DNA from: Omphiscola glabra
Lineage: Eukaryota; Mollusca; Gastropoda; Lymnaeidae
Length of the DNA stretch: 64,000 nt
Reading direction: 5' to 3'
Assembly: GCA_964017045.1 (NCBI GenBank)
Contig: OZ024796.1
Location: 21,041,510 to 21,105,509 of the forward strand
This document shows positions 45,290 to 57,195 of this stretch, piece after piece; the stretch's first letter is position 1, and every line of letters starts with the position of its first letter. The position numbers were made by a program, and so were the translations under genes. The notes beneath the pieces were generated by a model. That model did no database searches and was not told the origin of the DNA. It saw only the letters and a program-made list of their open reading frames with translations.

Positions 45290-45710
45290 ATCAAATATTA
45301 ATTCACATTTGAGTTAATTTAGTAACCCAAACATGCCCCCGTCGGTAGCGCATGTCTGCGGCTCTTCTCGCTGTTACACTTTGAACAGCTTTGTTACTAA
45401 GTCATGATGCCATTTAAACTTAAATGAAAACTCAACGAAGCTCATCGCCAAATGTGATTTTAAAACGATATTTTTAATATCTTAAAAAATATTTTTAATA
45501 TTTTAATAATTTCAAAGCATTTTATAATTTGAATTTTAAACACATTTTGTAATTAAAGGATAAACTTTTTGTATCTAATTAATTATTAAGAGAAAAAAAG
45601 TACTCCTCGATCATTATTTCCCACCCCTTTGTTTTAAGTAGCAGCAAATTCTATAAAGGTATAAATAAATGTTTTAGTCGTAAAAGTTTTAATAATTTAA
45701 GTTTCTGATT
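45290..45710. other. Unassigned AT-rich DNA
   Basis: Nothing supportable. Confidence 0.6.
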
Positions 45711-45711
45711 G

Positions 45712-46130
45712 TAGAATATCGTCAGTAAAATATAAATAAAATATCATAAGTAAAATATAAATAAAATATCATAAGTAAAATTAAAAAAAGATCATAAGTA
45801 AAGTATAAATAAAATGTCATAAGTAAAATATAAATAAAATATCATAAGTAAAATATAAATAAAATATCAAAAGTAAAATATAAATAAAGTATCATAAGTA
45901 AAATATAGATAAAATAGCATAAGTAAATATATAAATAAAGTATCATAAGTAAAATATACATAAAATATCATAAGTAAAATATAAATAAAGTATCAAAAGT
46001 AAAATATAAATAAAATATAAGTAAAATATAGATAAAATAGCATACGTAAATATATAAATAAATTATCATAAGTAAAATATAAATGACATGTATTAAGTAA
46101 AATATAGATAAAATAGCATACGTAAAATAT
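45712..46130. repeat. ~25-base AT-rich minisatellite, ~16 copies
   Basis: Unit AAGTAAAATATAAATAAAAT plus ATCAT, with indel variants. Confidence 0.93.
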
Positions 46131-46138
46131 TACTCCGA

Positions 46139-46215
46139 GTGTCATTATTATTTTAATATTATTAGAGGTCTTATATAGCGCGGTACCGCAGCCTAGGGCT
46201 CATGCGGCTCCCTGA
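46139..46215 (-). mobile_element. SINE/LINE 3' tail fragment
   Basis: Reverse-complemented it reads GCGGTACCGCGCTATATAAG, then ACCTCTAATAATATT. This is the same tail theme as GCACTATATAAGACCACTAA with (TAA)n at 47675-47717. Such tails end many invertebrate retroposons. Confidence 0.6.
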
Positions 46216-46968
46216 ATATTGTCTTTGGCGATATGATTTGTGCAATAGCCCTTAAGTAAAAAAAAAAAAAAAAGTTTGTCAACCCCGCGCTACGTCATAC
46301 AGCAAAATGAAGCCGTAATTTATTTTTAACAGATTTTTCTCCAGACGATTGAGAAGGTTGTATTTTTAAAAAATGTAATTTGGTTTTAAGTCTATTTTAA
46401 AATATTACGGAGAAAATGTTGTCTATAATGTTGGAGACTAATGTGATATTCACTCTGTTGTCTGGAAGCTTCCAGAAAAGTTTTTTTTTCTTCCTTTACA
46501 ATTTTGTTTTAACCCACTCCGTTGCCGCTCTAGACGCACGCGCTGTGATGCAAATTGGTCCCCAAAATAAGAAGTTTCTTGAAATGTCACGTGTGTGCTC
46601 TCAACAGTACCCCACGGCGGAAGTTCAAACTCCAGACACAACCCTCTCCAACCATGCCCCCCCATGCCCCTTGTGACTATTATTCAAATTTGTCCAGCCC
46701 CAATGGCCTGCCCCCCCCCCACTCCCATCGTTGTCCCAAGTTTCACGTCTGCTTGATGGTAACTCATCGCGGCCAACAACGGCCAGCACTTTGTTTACTT
46801 CTTGGCATCAGCCGCAACACTCGTTAGTAGGCTATTCAACAACTACATCAACACTCGTTAGCTGACTAAACAACATCATCAACACTCGGTAGTACTTTAA
46901 TCAACACTAACCTGTCAATCGCTGAAATAAGCATACGTGTATGTTCAGCAATGATAGCTCGGAACTGG
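46216..46968. other. Unassigned DNA
   Basis: Contains a poly(A) run at 46259 and C-rich patches near 46660 and 46710. I see no supported exon. Confidence 0.5.
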
Positions 46969-46971
46969 CGA

Positions 46972-47138
46972 TGCAACAAATATATGATGGCTTTACTAAG
47001 ACCTGCAACAAATATATGATGGCTTTACTAAGACCTGCAACAAATACTTGATGGCTATACTAAGGCCCGCAACGAATACTTGATGGCTTTACTAAGACCT
47101 GCAACGAATACTTGATGGCTTTACTAAGACATGCAACA
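46972..47138. repeat. 32-base minisatellite, 5 copies
   Basis: Unit GCAACAAATATATGATGGCT followed by TTACTAAGACCT. Confidence 0.95.
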
Positions 47139-47674
47139 AATACGGCCTTACCTCCAATACAAAAAAAAAGAGATTTTGTATCAGACAGCTTCAAGAAAAT
47201 CAATATAAACGTGCATTTCAGTGGTGGGAAAACAGTGGGGGGGGGGGGGAGAGAGAGAATCTCCAAGCAGTGGGGAAACTTCTCACATATCTGGCCAACA
47301 GAATGACCAATGCTGATGTCGTATTGGAAGAGTCTGCAGTCGTTTCCGGGAGCTAAGGCGGTCTTCAGTTTTCTCAACAACTCTCCTATAAGGCAGCAGC
47401 GAGACATGGACAGCGGACAGCAGACTTGCTAGACAACCAAACCATTTCCACCTACGACGTTTACGCGCGCCAGTTGCAAATAACGGTTCCAGGGCAAAGT
47501 CGCCGATGCAGAAGTAATACAACAGTCTGGAGGATATTGTAGATGTGTAAATGTTATCCCCTAGAATCTACTTGTCTAGCATGTACTCCTCCTCACCCCC
47601 ACCCAGTCGGGAAGTTGTTGATACTACGATTATGTCTCTTTTGCTAATATTTTTATGTACAGCGATGTTAGCCC
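47139..47674. other. Unassigned GC-balanced DNA upstream of a retroposon tail
   Basis: 47300-47530 has mixed composition and short frames on both strands (minus RKRRRWKWFGCLASLLSAVH). It may be the body of the element whose tail is at 47675, but I cannot identify it. Confidence 0.4.
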
Positions 47675-47717
47675 AGACTTAGGCACTATATAAGACCACT
47701 AATAATAATAATAAATA
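47675..47717 (+). mobile_element. SINE/LINE 3' tail
   Basis: GGCACTATATAAGACCACTA followed by (ATA)n. It matches the inverted fragment at 46139-46215. Confidence 0.65.
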
Positions 47718-48247
47718 CCACACTTCCCGTCTATAAAATTCTGTTCAGGATAGTGCAAGGTCCGGCACGGGATGTGCTCGAATGTTTCTCTTCTTCGGTT
47801 CGAATAAATTGCCCTTATAACATGTGTTTTGTGCTGTGGACAATGGAAGTGAGGACAACAAAGTCAGGTGTCGGGCATTCGAACTGACCCGCATACATCA
47901 TGCCTACTTTGGTCGTGTACGGTCATTGGACTGACCACCTTAAATCCGCTTTGTTAAGACCCAACCCTTCATCTCCCACCCCCACCACCCACCACTACAT
48001 TAATAGCATGTCACGTCCTGATACTTGGTAAGCCCTTATCCCAGACCAAGCCTCGTCTCTAAGCATCTAAAGTTTCACTAGACAGATGGACGGGAGGACA
48101 GGGCAGGCAAAGGCTTTGGACAATCTTTGGTGCGCCGGGGCCAGAAACTGAGCAACAAATATCGTTTAGTGTCGAGATGGTATGTCAAGGACACACCATG
48201 AAGACACAATGAATGCGTCTACACATGCCAACATTTTACGGGTTGTT
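47718..48247. other. Unassigned DNA
   Basis: GC-balanced and single-copy-looking. No motif or exon that I can support. Confidence 0.45.
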
Positions 48248-49070
48248 CATTGATTGATTGATTGGATATTTATATAGCACTGGTATCCATGCTACTTTAT
48301 CATGCTCACTACTGGTATCCATGCTACTTTATCATGCTCACTACTGGTATCCATGCTACTTTATCATGCTCACTGCTGGTATCCATGCTACTTTATCATG
48401 CTCACTGCTGGTATCCATGCTACTTTGGCATGCTCACTGCTGGTATCCATGCTACTTTATCCTGCTCACTACTGGTATCCATGCTACTTTATCATGCTCA
48501 CTGCTGGTATCCATGCTACTTTATCATGCTCACTACTGGTATCCATGCTACTTTATCATGCTCACTGCTGGTATCCATGCTACTTTGGCATGCTCACTAC
48601 TGGTATCCATGCTACTTTATCATGCTCACTACTGGTATCCATGCTACTTTATCATGCTCACTACTGGTATCCATGCTACTTTATCATGCTCACTACTGGT
48701 ATCCATGCTACTTTATCATGCTCACTACTGGTATCCATGCTACTTTATCATGCTCACTACTGGTATCCATGCTACTTTATCATGCTCACTGCTGGTATCC
48801 ATGCTACTTTGGCATGCTCACTGCTGGTATCCATGCTACTTTGGCATGCTCACTGCGCTCTGGTTTTCTTAAATCTATTTAAACAAAAAGTCTTTAAATG
48901 TTTCTTAAATGATTTTTTATCCTTTTCAATACCCCTCAAAGATTGATGCAAACTATTCCATAATTTTCGCGCTATCGCTTCAAAAGAGTGCATCCCGTAA
49001 GACTTCTTCTGTGTTCATCCACACTGGGAATTGTCAGTAAGGACTGTGTTGAAGACCTCAGGTTCTTTAA
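48248..49070 (-). mobile_element. LINE 3' end (jockey/CR1-like): RT C-terminus, 3' UTR array and tail
   Basis: On the minus strand the segment at 49005-48949 encodes KSYGMHSFEAIARKLWNSL, followed by SFKKHLKTFCLNRF and a TGA stop at 48852-48850. This fits the conserved C-terminus of CR1/L2/jockey-clade reverse transcriptases (kSYG..sF...APkLWNsLP...FKkhLKt.LF). The preceding LRSSTQSLLTIPSVD lies in another frame, so a frameshift separates them. After the stop come about 18 tandem 32-base units and then the tail GCTATATAAATATCC with (AATC)n ending at 48248. It is a dead, 5'-truncated copy. Confidence 0.85.
48288..48850. repeat. 32-base minisatellite in the LINE 3' UTR, ~18 copies
   Basis: Unit ACTGGTATCCATGCTACTTT followed by ATCATGCTCACT, with TTGGCATGC variants at both ends and uniform units in the middle. 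Open in all three plus frames, giving spurious products of about 205 residues. Confidence 0.97.
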
Positions 49071-49289
49071 GGATACGTGTTTATGAATCGGTTCTTTAAG
49101 ATATTCCGGTACATAAATACCTATATATTTCTTATCTGCTATAGACGTGAAAATAACACGAGTCCGTAAATCTTTTATAGAAAGTGGTAAAACAACAAAA
49201 AATAGTTATCCCTTTTTAAGCACCCTTATCAATAGGACGGAAATGTAAGAAAAATGTTGTTGTTTAAATCCTTTACATTAACGTCACTT

Positions 49290-49529
49290 TTGTTCGTGTG
49301 TTTCTTTCTTGCTGGATGGTTAGTCGACCCGCAACTTCCCGTCAAGCCGTCGAGCTGAAACTCGGCACATAGACTCGTTGCCGATGACAAAACACTTTAT
49401 CAAATTATCAGCCCCATCCCCCTGTTTTTCAAGGGGAAGATGGAGGAAATATGATGCTTCTGATATCACGAAATAAAATTCCCGATTAATGCGTTAATTC
49501 GGAGTCTTAAAAAGTGCGTCACTTGTATG
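49290..49529 (+). mobile_element. Family A repeat, copy 2, truncated by a minisatellite
   Basis: It has GAGCTGAAACTCGGCACATA, GGGGAAGATGGAGGAAATAT and CACGAAATAAAATTCCCGAT in the same order as the other copies. Its 3' part is replaced by a 32-base array starting at 49530. Confidence 0.85.
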
Positions 49530-49772
49530 ATTATTTTATCAAATATTCAGACACTTGTATGATTATTTTATCAAATGTTCAGACACTTGTATGATTATTT
49601 TATCAAATGTTCAGACACTTGTATGATTATTTTATCAAATGTTCAGACACTTGTATGATTATTTTATCAATTTTCAGACACTTGTATGATTATTTTATCA
49701 AATGTTCAGACACTTGTATGATTATTTTATCAAATGTTCAGACACTTGTATGATTATTTTATCAAATGTTCA
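49530..49772. repeat. 32-base minisatellite, ~8 copies
   Basis: Unit CAGACACTTGTATGATTATT followed by TTATCAAATGTT, adjoining a poly(C) tract at 49772. Its seed AAGTGCGTCACTTG is part of family A. Confidence 0.95.
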
Positions 49773-50150
49773 CCCCCCCCCCCCCGACCCATGACTCAAT
49801 ATTAAATTTTATACAGATTTATACGAAAAACTTTTTTTTAGCTATTGTTTAGTTTTAAACTCCATTTTACCCTTCTTCCTTTTATTAAACAAAACTGCTA
49901 GTATCTATTTTACAGTGGTCAAAATTGTCTGTGTATAATGATTTAACATAAACAAGCATGTACCATTCAAACACATACTTTTGTTTAAAAACGTCTTGTG
50001 ATACAAAACCAAAGCAGAGACCCCCTTTTACTTACTTAATATGACATTCGTATAGAAAGTTGCCACACTTATTTCAAAGCTTTAAATAATTTTTTTTTTA
50101 AATTAAAAGCCCCTAAAATGACACCCCCACCCACAAATGCCAATATATAT

Positions 50151-50972
50151 ATACTAGCGAGAATCCGGCATGCGTTGCAATACCACTAAAAGAAAAATTT
50201 GTTTGTGTTTTAATTACGTTTTTGGAGTACATTTTAAATAGAAAATATGTTTTTGATTTTCCGTCGGGTGGAAGGTTTTTCGACGCCTGCGCAGACAGCA
50301 TACAGCATGGATTTTTAATATTTAGTCCACACAGTTGTAGCGATTGATCCACCCATGCACAAGCTCTGTTTGCAATTATATTTATACTGCTCACATACAA
50401 ACGTTTTTTTTAAAATAAGGCCCCCGGCCCTAAGCGCCAAATTGTAAAATGTTTGTACTAATTCAGAAACCTAATTATTATGTCACACAAACTGAAATGT
50501 CGCTTGTATTGTATTCAATTCCATCCACCCACGCAATAGCTCTGTTTGAAATTAAATGAATTCAGCTCCTATAAGAGAAAATATAATGCCACCTAGCGAA
50601 CAACACTTTTATAACATTTTATCGCAATCGGATGAATGGTATAGGAAAGCATACGGAAATTATATTTAGCGCATGACAGTATGACAGAAAAAAAATAATT
50701 TAGTGCCTTGAGCCCAAAACGGAATATTGTAATTCAGAAACATTTACGGCCGTATGCACAACTCACAAATATTTAATCGCAATCGGATGGAAGGTATAAG
50801 AGCGCTTACAGGACATATATACATACATTAATTTTTTTATATGTATAAACATAGTTTAAGGAAAAAAAATATAACATTTGCGCAACTAGTCAAGGAAGCG
50901 TTCTGTCTACCATCCATGCATCCATCCGTCCGTCTGTCGGTCTGTCCGTCTGTCGGTCCATTGGTCTGTCGG

Positions 50973-51019
<47 letters not shown>

Positions 51020-51124
51020 ATCTATCTATCTATCCATGTATCAATCTATCTATCTATTTATCTATCTATCTATTAATCTATCTATCTATCTATCTATTAT
51101 CTATCTAATCTAATCTATCTATCT

Positions 51125-51164
<40 letters not shown>

Positions 51165-52412
51165 ACATCTATCATCTAAGAAAGTCTTAGCCCATTTCTT
51201 TTTTTTAAATTAAATTTTCACTTGTGTAAAACGATTGGGTTTTGATATTCATGGGTATAATTGTGTAAATGTTCTTACGTTTTTTTAACGTCATTGATTT
51301 TTATAATTGCTAAACATATGTTCATTTGTAAAATGAAAATATAGCATCTACTTTTAACAACTCTAATATCACTGGATTTAAAGAAATTGTTATCCACGTA
51401 AAATTGTACACACCTTATTTCCTAACCCCCATATATATATGTACCTAAGAAGGTTAATTATTTGTCAAATTCATTCTGAGACGTATAGTGTGCTGCCTTG
51501 CGCAAATTAAACTATCGTATTACTTCTTCCCACCACCCCCAAACAGAGTTTTAAAGAAATTAATAAAATCATCCACGGGATTGTAACCCCTTTACTTACA
51601 CAAAAACAATTTTTTTGCATTTCACTTGCTTTTTTCTTATTTGTATTAGTGATAAGTGCATTAGTGAATGCTATTTGGACATGTAGTTTCGCTACACTGA
51701 TTGCATTAAACAGCATTTTCGTATTAAAAGTACATTTAAAGGGTAAGTTTTGTAATACTTTATACATTTCATAGAGTATATTTTTGGAAAGAATAAAAAT
51801 AAAAACTTATTAAATGTTGAAAATACAAAGCTAAAATTTTAATTAATTTTAAAAAAAATTAGCAATTTCAAAAGCAATCTATTATATTTATTAATTTTAC
51901 TTTTAAAAAGAGGAAAATACATTATCAGTTTTGTCACGCACGGTTATAAAATCAAAGAAACTTAGATCTGTGTATAAAATAATCAATCACACTATCACAT
52001 CATTTGCGTAATTTTTTGGATCATATTAATTTTATTTTTATTTCGCAATATTGACAACGCACTAAAATACGCACTAAGAATAACAGATGTTTGTTTTTTC
52101 CGATTAATTTGATTAAGATGCAATTCTTAGATCATAATAGTTTGATTAATATTTTTTTCATAACTTTTACATTCGGATAAAATTCTTAAAATATTTCCTT
52201 AGTTGTTACGTTAAATATATTTGTAATTTATAATTATAATACTTAAACTTTTGCTTAAATAAAAGCGGAAATATAATCTTTTTTGCGCATGTAAATTTAT
52301 TCGATTTCCGTAAAACAATAGAAAATAGCTATGATTGTTTTTAAGAGTCCGAACGTATCAAAATATTTTCGGTTCTTTGGCGCTATTTCAGCATAGCTCA
52401 TTCTTATATATA
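50151..52412 (+). mobile_element. Family C element, copy 2
   Basis: Collinear with 31226-33588 over its whole length, from TACTAGCGAGAATCCGGCAT to CATAGCTCATTCTTATATA, without the nested MITE. It has the tetranucleotide array at the matching internal site. Between the head and that array (50420-50820) there is extra sequence not found in copy 1. No transposase or reverse transcriptase frame is visible. Confidence 0.85.
50910..51178. repeat. (CTAT)n array inside family C copy 2
   Basis: Long runs of CTAT with few interruptions, preceded by GTCCGTCTGTCGGTC. Confidence 0.96.
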
Positions 52413-52485
52413 ATACGATATATGATTAGAGGGGTGGTATTGTTGCTACAGTGTTGAACCATGCATCATGTGCGAACGTATGTGA

Positions 52486-52770
52486 TGTTGTACCGTCTAC
52501 CAAAGATTTTGATCTTGTACCGTCTACCAAATATTGTGATCTTGTACCGTCTACCAAAGAGTGTGATATTATACCGTCTACCAAAGATTGTGATTTTGTA
52601 TCGTATACCAAAGATTGTGATATTGTACCATCTACCAAAGATTGTGATATCATACCGTCTACCAAAAAAATAATATTGTACCGACTACCAAAGATTGTGA
52701 TACTGTACCGTCTACCAAAGATTGTGATACTGTACCGTCTACCAAAATAGTGATATTGTACCGTCTACCA
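52486..52770. repeat. 27-base minisatellite, ~10 copies
   Basis: Unit ACCGTCTACCAAAGATTGTG followed by ATATTGT. It is a codon multiple and open on both strands. Confidence 0.95.
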
Positions 52771-52852
52771 TGATGTTGCTTCAAGTACATCGGATTAATC
52801 CCCCCTCCCCCCTCCCCCAATATTGCGATGAAGCTGTGAACTTCAGCTCCAA

Positions 52853-53125
52853 CAAGACAACGAAACAACCGAACTGTTTACTAACTACCAACAAGACAAC
52901 GAAACAACCGAACTGTTTACTAACTACCAACAAGACAACGAAACAAACGAACTGTTTACTAACTACCAACAAGACAACGAAACAACCGAACTGTTTACTA
53001 ACTACCAACAAGACAACGAAACAAACGAACTGTTTACTAACTACCAACAAGACAACGAAACAAACGAACTGTTTACTAACTACCAACAAGACAACGAAAC
53101 AAACGAACTGTTTACGAAGTACCAA
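52853..53125. repeat. 39-base minisatellite, 7 copies
   Basis: Unit CAAGACAACGAAACAACCGA followed by ACTGTTTACTAACTACCAA. It is a codon multiple (KTTKQPNCLLTTN on plus), nearly perfect, and open on both strands. Confidence 0.96.
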
Positions 53126-53194
53126 CAGATTGTGATATGGAATAATGTACCAACGTAATCTTATATTTTCCCGTTTATCTAAGTACAGTGTGTG

Positions 53195-53415
53195 TGTACC
53201 ATGCACCAAAGTACTGTATGCTGGTACCTTGCACCAAGCTACTGTATGCTGTACCATGTACCAAGGTACTGTGTACGTGTACCATGTACCAAGCTAATGT
53301 GTGCTGGTACCATGCACCAAGGTACGGTGCGCTTTTACCATGCACCAGGCTACTGTATGTTTGTACCATGCACTGAGGTACTGTGAGATTGTACCGTGTA
53401 CCAAGTTACTGTGAA
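53195..53415. repeat. ~28-base minisatellite, ~8 copies
   Basis: Theme TACCATGCACCAAGGTACTG followed by TATGCTGG, with diverged copies. Confidence 0.92.
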
Positions 53416-53920
53416 GATGAACTCATACCCTCACTAGAACCCTGCAGGGCGCTTCACTAAATTACTGCACACACCAGGGGGGCCTCACAGTGTAGGGGCA
53501 ACTTGCACGCATCCTCGTTAATAACCGCCCACGGCCCCTGTACACGAGCTGCCAGGCTGACGGCCCTGTAGATGAGTTGCCAGGGGCCCAAAAATTAGAT
53601 TAATTATCCGGTTAAGGGGCCGTCCCGAAATGGACGCGTAGGGGAGACAAGCGCTGTTAGTTGGCGGTAATTTGGCGCTTGTTCCATGCTTCAGGACTAC
53701 TTGGTAAGGTTTAAATTGGGGTTGGGATTTGGAGAGGGGTGGGGGGTATCTAGCTTGTATGAGTGGGATTTGAGGGAGTGGGTGGGGGGTCTTCTACGTG
53801 AGGATTAGATGGCGGCTGTTATCAAAGTCTTATTTTAATGTCTTGTTTTAAGACTAAACAAAAAACTGGGTCTTATTTGCTGAATCTCACATGAAAATAC
53901 TGTGCTATGGTAATATTATA
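53416..53920. other. Unassigned GC-richer DNA
   Basis: 53440-53700 is single-copy-looking and GC-rich around an AT core (ATTAGATTAATTATCCGG). It might be a regulatory element, but the sequence alone does not show that. Confidence 0.4.
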
Positions 53921-53924
53921 CAAT

Positions 53925-54220
53925 GGCTACATCAACATGGTAATATTATGTAAATGGCTACACCAGTTCATGGTAATATTATGTCGATGGCTACATCAAT
54001 TCATGATAATATTAGGTCAGTGGCTACATCAATTCATGGTAATAGTATGTCAATAGCTATATTAATTCATGGTAATATTGTGTCAATGGCTACATCAGTT
54101 CATGGTAATATTATGTTAATAGCTACATTAATTCATGGTAATATTATGTCAATGGCTACATCAGTTCATGGCAATATTATGTCAATAAATACATCAATGC
54201 ATCGTAACTTTGTGTCGTGG
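53925..54220. repeat. 33-base minisatellite, ~9 copies
   Basis: Unit CATGGTAATATTATGTCAAT followed by GGCTACATCAATT. It is a codon multiple that makes an open GNIMSMATSVH frame. Confidence 0.95.
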
Positions 54221-54610
54221 TGATATTATTTCCCCGTAAATATCGATCAGAATGTGATTAGTTTCTCTCTCGTTAAAGATCAAACATCGGCCTTAGAGAT
54301 TTCAAGGGACACCGGAAACATCCGAAGTTATTGTTTGCACCTAATACAGCGGAAGTCATTGTTGGTCAGAGACGTGACACGGTCCGTTCTCTTTTGGCAA
54401 CTTAACAGAAGATGGTCCTCTTATGTGTAGGTCAGAATGTTAGACGGATGGGGGGGGGGCCATCAGTGTGTCAAGGGCGTCGCTGTGAAGAGAGCAACAA
54501 CAGGAAAAACAGAACGTGTATAACAGAAGCTGAGCTCATTTTCGTGACAGAATTTTTAAAAATGTAGTTTGAATAACTGGGGTACCACAGTCTCCTGTCA
54601 TGATCGTCTC
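54221..54610. other. Unassigned DNA
   Basis: Mixed composition without supported features. Confidence 0.5.
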
Positions 54611-54611
54611 T

Positions 54612-54765
54612 GAAAACTGGTCGCAGTGGCATTGGTATTTACAGAAAATAGGTGGCAGTGACATGAGTGGTGACAGAAAACTGATGGCAGTGCCATGAGT
54701 AGTGACAGAAAACTGGTGGCAGTGACATGAGTGGTGACAGAAAACGTGATGGCAATATCAACAGG
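54612..54765. repeat. ~32-base minisatellite, 4-5 copies
   Basis: Theme GACAGAAAACTGGTGGCAGT followed by GACATGAGTGGT. Confidence 0.9.
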
Positions 54766-55133
54766 TGCCTTGACATCAGTTGTGGCAGAAATTAGTGTAC
54801 ATACTCTGGTGGATGAAACTCAGACCTTCGTCTGCTTGGAATTTTGAATATTACATCCCATTTCGGCCGTTGAGATTTCTGTCCTTCTAGGGGCGTCACA
54901 AGGCTGAATAGAACAATTTGAAAACTAGGGCTGAACCGAGAGAACTTTTTTTCGACACCGAGGCCGGGCATTTTGAGATAATACCTGGTAGGTCCAAGTG
55001 TTTAAGGGAGTTAACTTCTCATTTTCTATGATATTAGCCTCTAAACACAGTCCTGCACCCTTCCTGTCGGCCTTTAAACCACAGTCCTACAAATAGTCCT
55101 GCAGACGGTCCTACCACATACCAAAGGCTCTTT

Positions 55134-55714
55134 TTTTTTCTTTTTTTGCAGGACGAAATCCACAAGGCCTGGGATTATTCTTTGTTAGGATTATTAGGTG
55201 GTTCCCTCACAGCAAATCGCCTCTCTCCACGCCGCTGGATAGACATCATCGTAGTTGTCGGAACGTTTCATGGTGCCAATGTTATCCGCCTACGGGACTC
55301 CATCTCCGGGGTTTGAATTCAGAGTTTCGTTCTCTTAGATGCGTTGCCATTCAAGGCTAATCAGACCATAAGCTTGAGATTGACTTGGTGCAGAACCTAT
55401 GGCTCGCGAGCCAGATGTGACTCTATTGATGACTGCATCTGGCTCGCAGAGAAATGTTCGATTATTAAAAAAATGTTTTTTCAATGGTAAGAAATACTCA
55501 TTATTGATTAGCAACAGCATAACAATGTTATTAAAAAGAATTCAGAGACATAATTATTGCATTTTTAGTGTTGACATTACACAAAATGCACACATTTACT
55601 TGAATTTTTAGTTTTAAAAATAATGTTCAAAATATTTGGTGTCCATGGCTTTCTCAGACAAAAAGGTTCCCGACCCTTGGTCTAGACCATTCCGCCACCA
55701 GCACCGATACCCGT
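55134..55714 (-). mobile_element. SINE copy 3 (minus), with poly(A) tail and nested hAT MITE
   Basis: On the minus strand it starts with the box A-like GGTGGCGGAATGGTCTAGAC at its 55714 end. It continues with GGATAACATTGGCACCATG and GATGTCTATCCAGCGGCGTG, and ends AATCCCAGGCCTTGTGGATT with an A-rich tail (plus-strand T run at 55131-55147). GGCTCTTT occurs at both ends (55126-55133 and 55715-55722) as a target duplication. Without the insert at 55390-55675 it would be about 290 bases. Confidence 0.88.
55390..55675. mobile_element. hAT MITE nested in the SINE head
   Basis: The left end is GCAGAACCTATGGCTCGCGA and the right end, reverse-complemented, starts GGTCGGGAACC. CTTGGT flanks both sides (55384-55389 and 55676-55681). 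CTGGCTCGC occurs inverted near the left end and could form a stem. The AT-rich interior codes for nothing. The ends resemble Charlie-type hATs. Confidence 0.85.
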
Positions 55715-55900
55715 GGCTCTTTATTGATTAATACAATAGTGACCTCCGAAAAAATTCAACTTTTTTTGTCTGAGTTCAACCGTCCCGCATGACGCCAGCT
55801 GCTTGACAGCTTTTTTTTTTCTACTCAGTACTATTAATATAAGGCATGTTGAGTAGGGGGAGAGTCGGTTGTAAAACGGAAGCAGCCTCACCAGAAGCAA

Positions 55901-55924
55901 TATATATATATATATATATATATA
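55901..55924. repeat. (TA)n microsatellite
   Basis: A pure TA dinucleotide tract of 12 repeats. Confidence 0.95.
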
Positions 55925-57195
55925 AGAGTTACTAATTGTCTTTAAATAAATTGCAAGTCCCATCTAAAATTGAAACTGGAAAAATTATAAAATACACCCT
56001 TTAAAAATTGACCTCATTGGGTCATGAGACATCTAAGAGTAAAAATGCATCCTTTCCAATTATGGCTACACATACATTCTCCAAAACTGTGGCTACCAGT
56101 GCTTCCTCAACAGACATAGGGGATAACTAGTCAACTCCACCCAGCTATTTACCAAAGGCTCCGACGACCCAAGACAAACTCCAAACCCTCAACTTTTTGG
56201 TCGAGAATCGGACAACGGGGGAAGTTCAGCAAGATCCCTATGGAAGGACCTCCACTAAACCCGTTAGTTGGAATATGACTTGGCATTCTGTTAATCGGAC
56301 TTTATAACAAACAAAAAAGGGGGTGGGGGACAAGCAATCACAGGAATAAAACTCATTTTAAAACACTTGAGTTGCTTGTTCTTGGAATGGCAGCCATTTT
56401 TTTTATTTAAGGCAGAAAATATTATTCTTAATTAATCAACTTCTTTGGAAAATGCTTTGCTTGAGAGCGAAACAGTGCCAACTCCCTTCAGCTTTAATCT
56501 TAAGATGACATTTTTGTGTTGATCTCAAAGGAATACGCGATATCTTAATGAAACAATCCATCATTCATTTTTTTTTTTTAAATATTATTTTTCGGGCCGT
56601 TCCTCTGTAATTGTATTTTGAATTTTACCTGTGCTCTTATATGTGTGTATGAATCTAGACATTACCTAATTGTGTCTGAACCGCTGGTCAATGACCCGCT
56701 TGGTAAAGCTACTGCTGTCTGGACGGTCGGAGATGTAAGCACGAGATGTTCCTTGGCCAGCATCGATCCGCCTAACGGGCAGTCTATGACAAACCTTTTA
56801 ACAGTATGTAGGTCTCCAAGACCTTTTAACTGTATGTAGGTCTCCACGGCCCGCGACAATTAACATCGTCATTCAGATCAGTTTAGGCAAGTACGGCACC
56901 ACGACGCCGGTCTGTAATTATTGCACGTGGGATGCCGCTCGTCAACTCGAAAAAAAAAACACCAAAAAAACACCATTTTAGGGCAGAGAACCCCGACTCG
57001 GTCATGTAACAAAAATCCGAATCAGTTCTCTAATGGCAATAAAGGGGGGGGAGAGACAAAATACCAGAATACTCTTACATTCTTGGTTTATATTTTCATA
57101 GTTGGTGTAACGGAAGTGATGAGACCTTTTCTACATCCGATAGATTACAAAACATTTTTTTTTTTTTTTTACTCCGCCGCTGGGTCCTGTGTAAA
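55925..57195. other. Unassigned DNA
   Basis: Mostly AT-rich. A GC-balanced segment (56618-56800) has a plus frame including WTVGDVSTRCSLASIDPPNG, but no identifiable family. At its end a ~26-base segment with TGTATGTAGGTCTCC is duplicated (56800-56845). Confidence 0.4.

Noticed and set aside
48258..48946. Three overlapping ~205-codon frames rich in Tyr, Leu and His
   Set aside because: These are the 32-base array in the LINE 3' UTR, on the strand opposite to the LINE coding sense.
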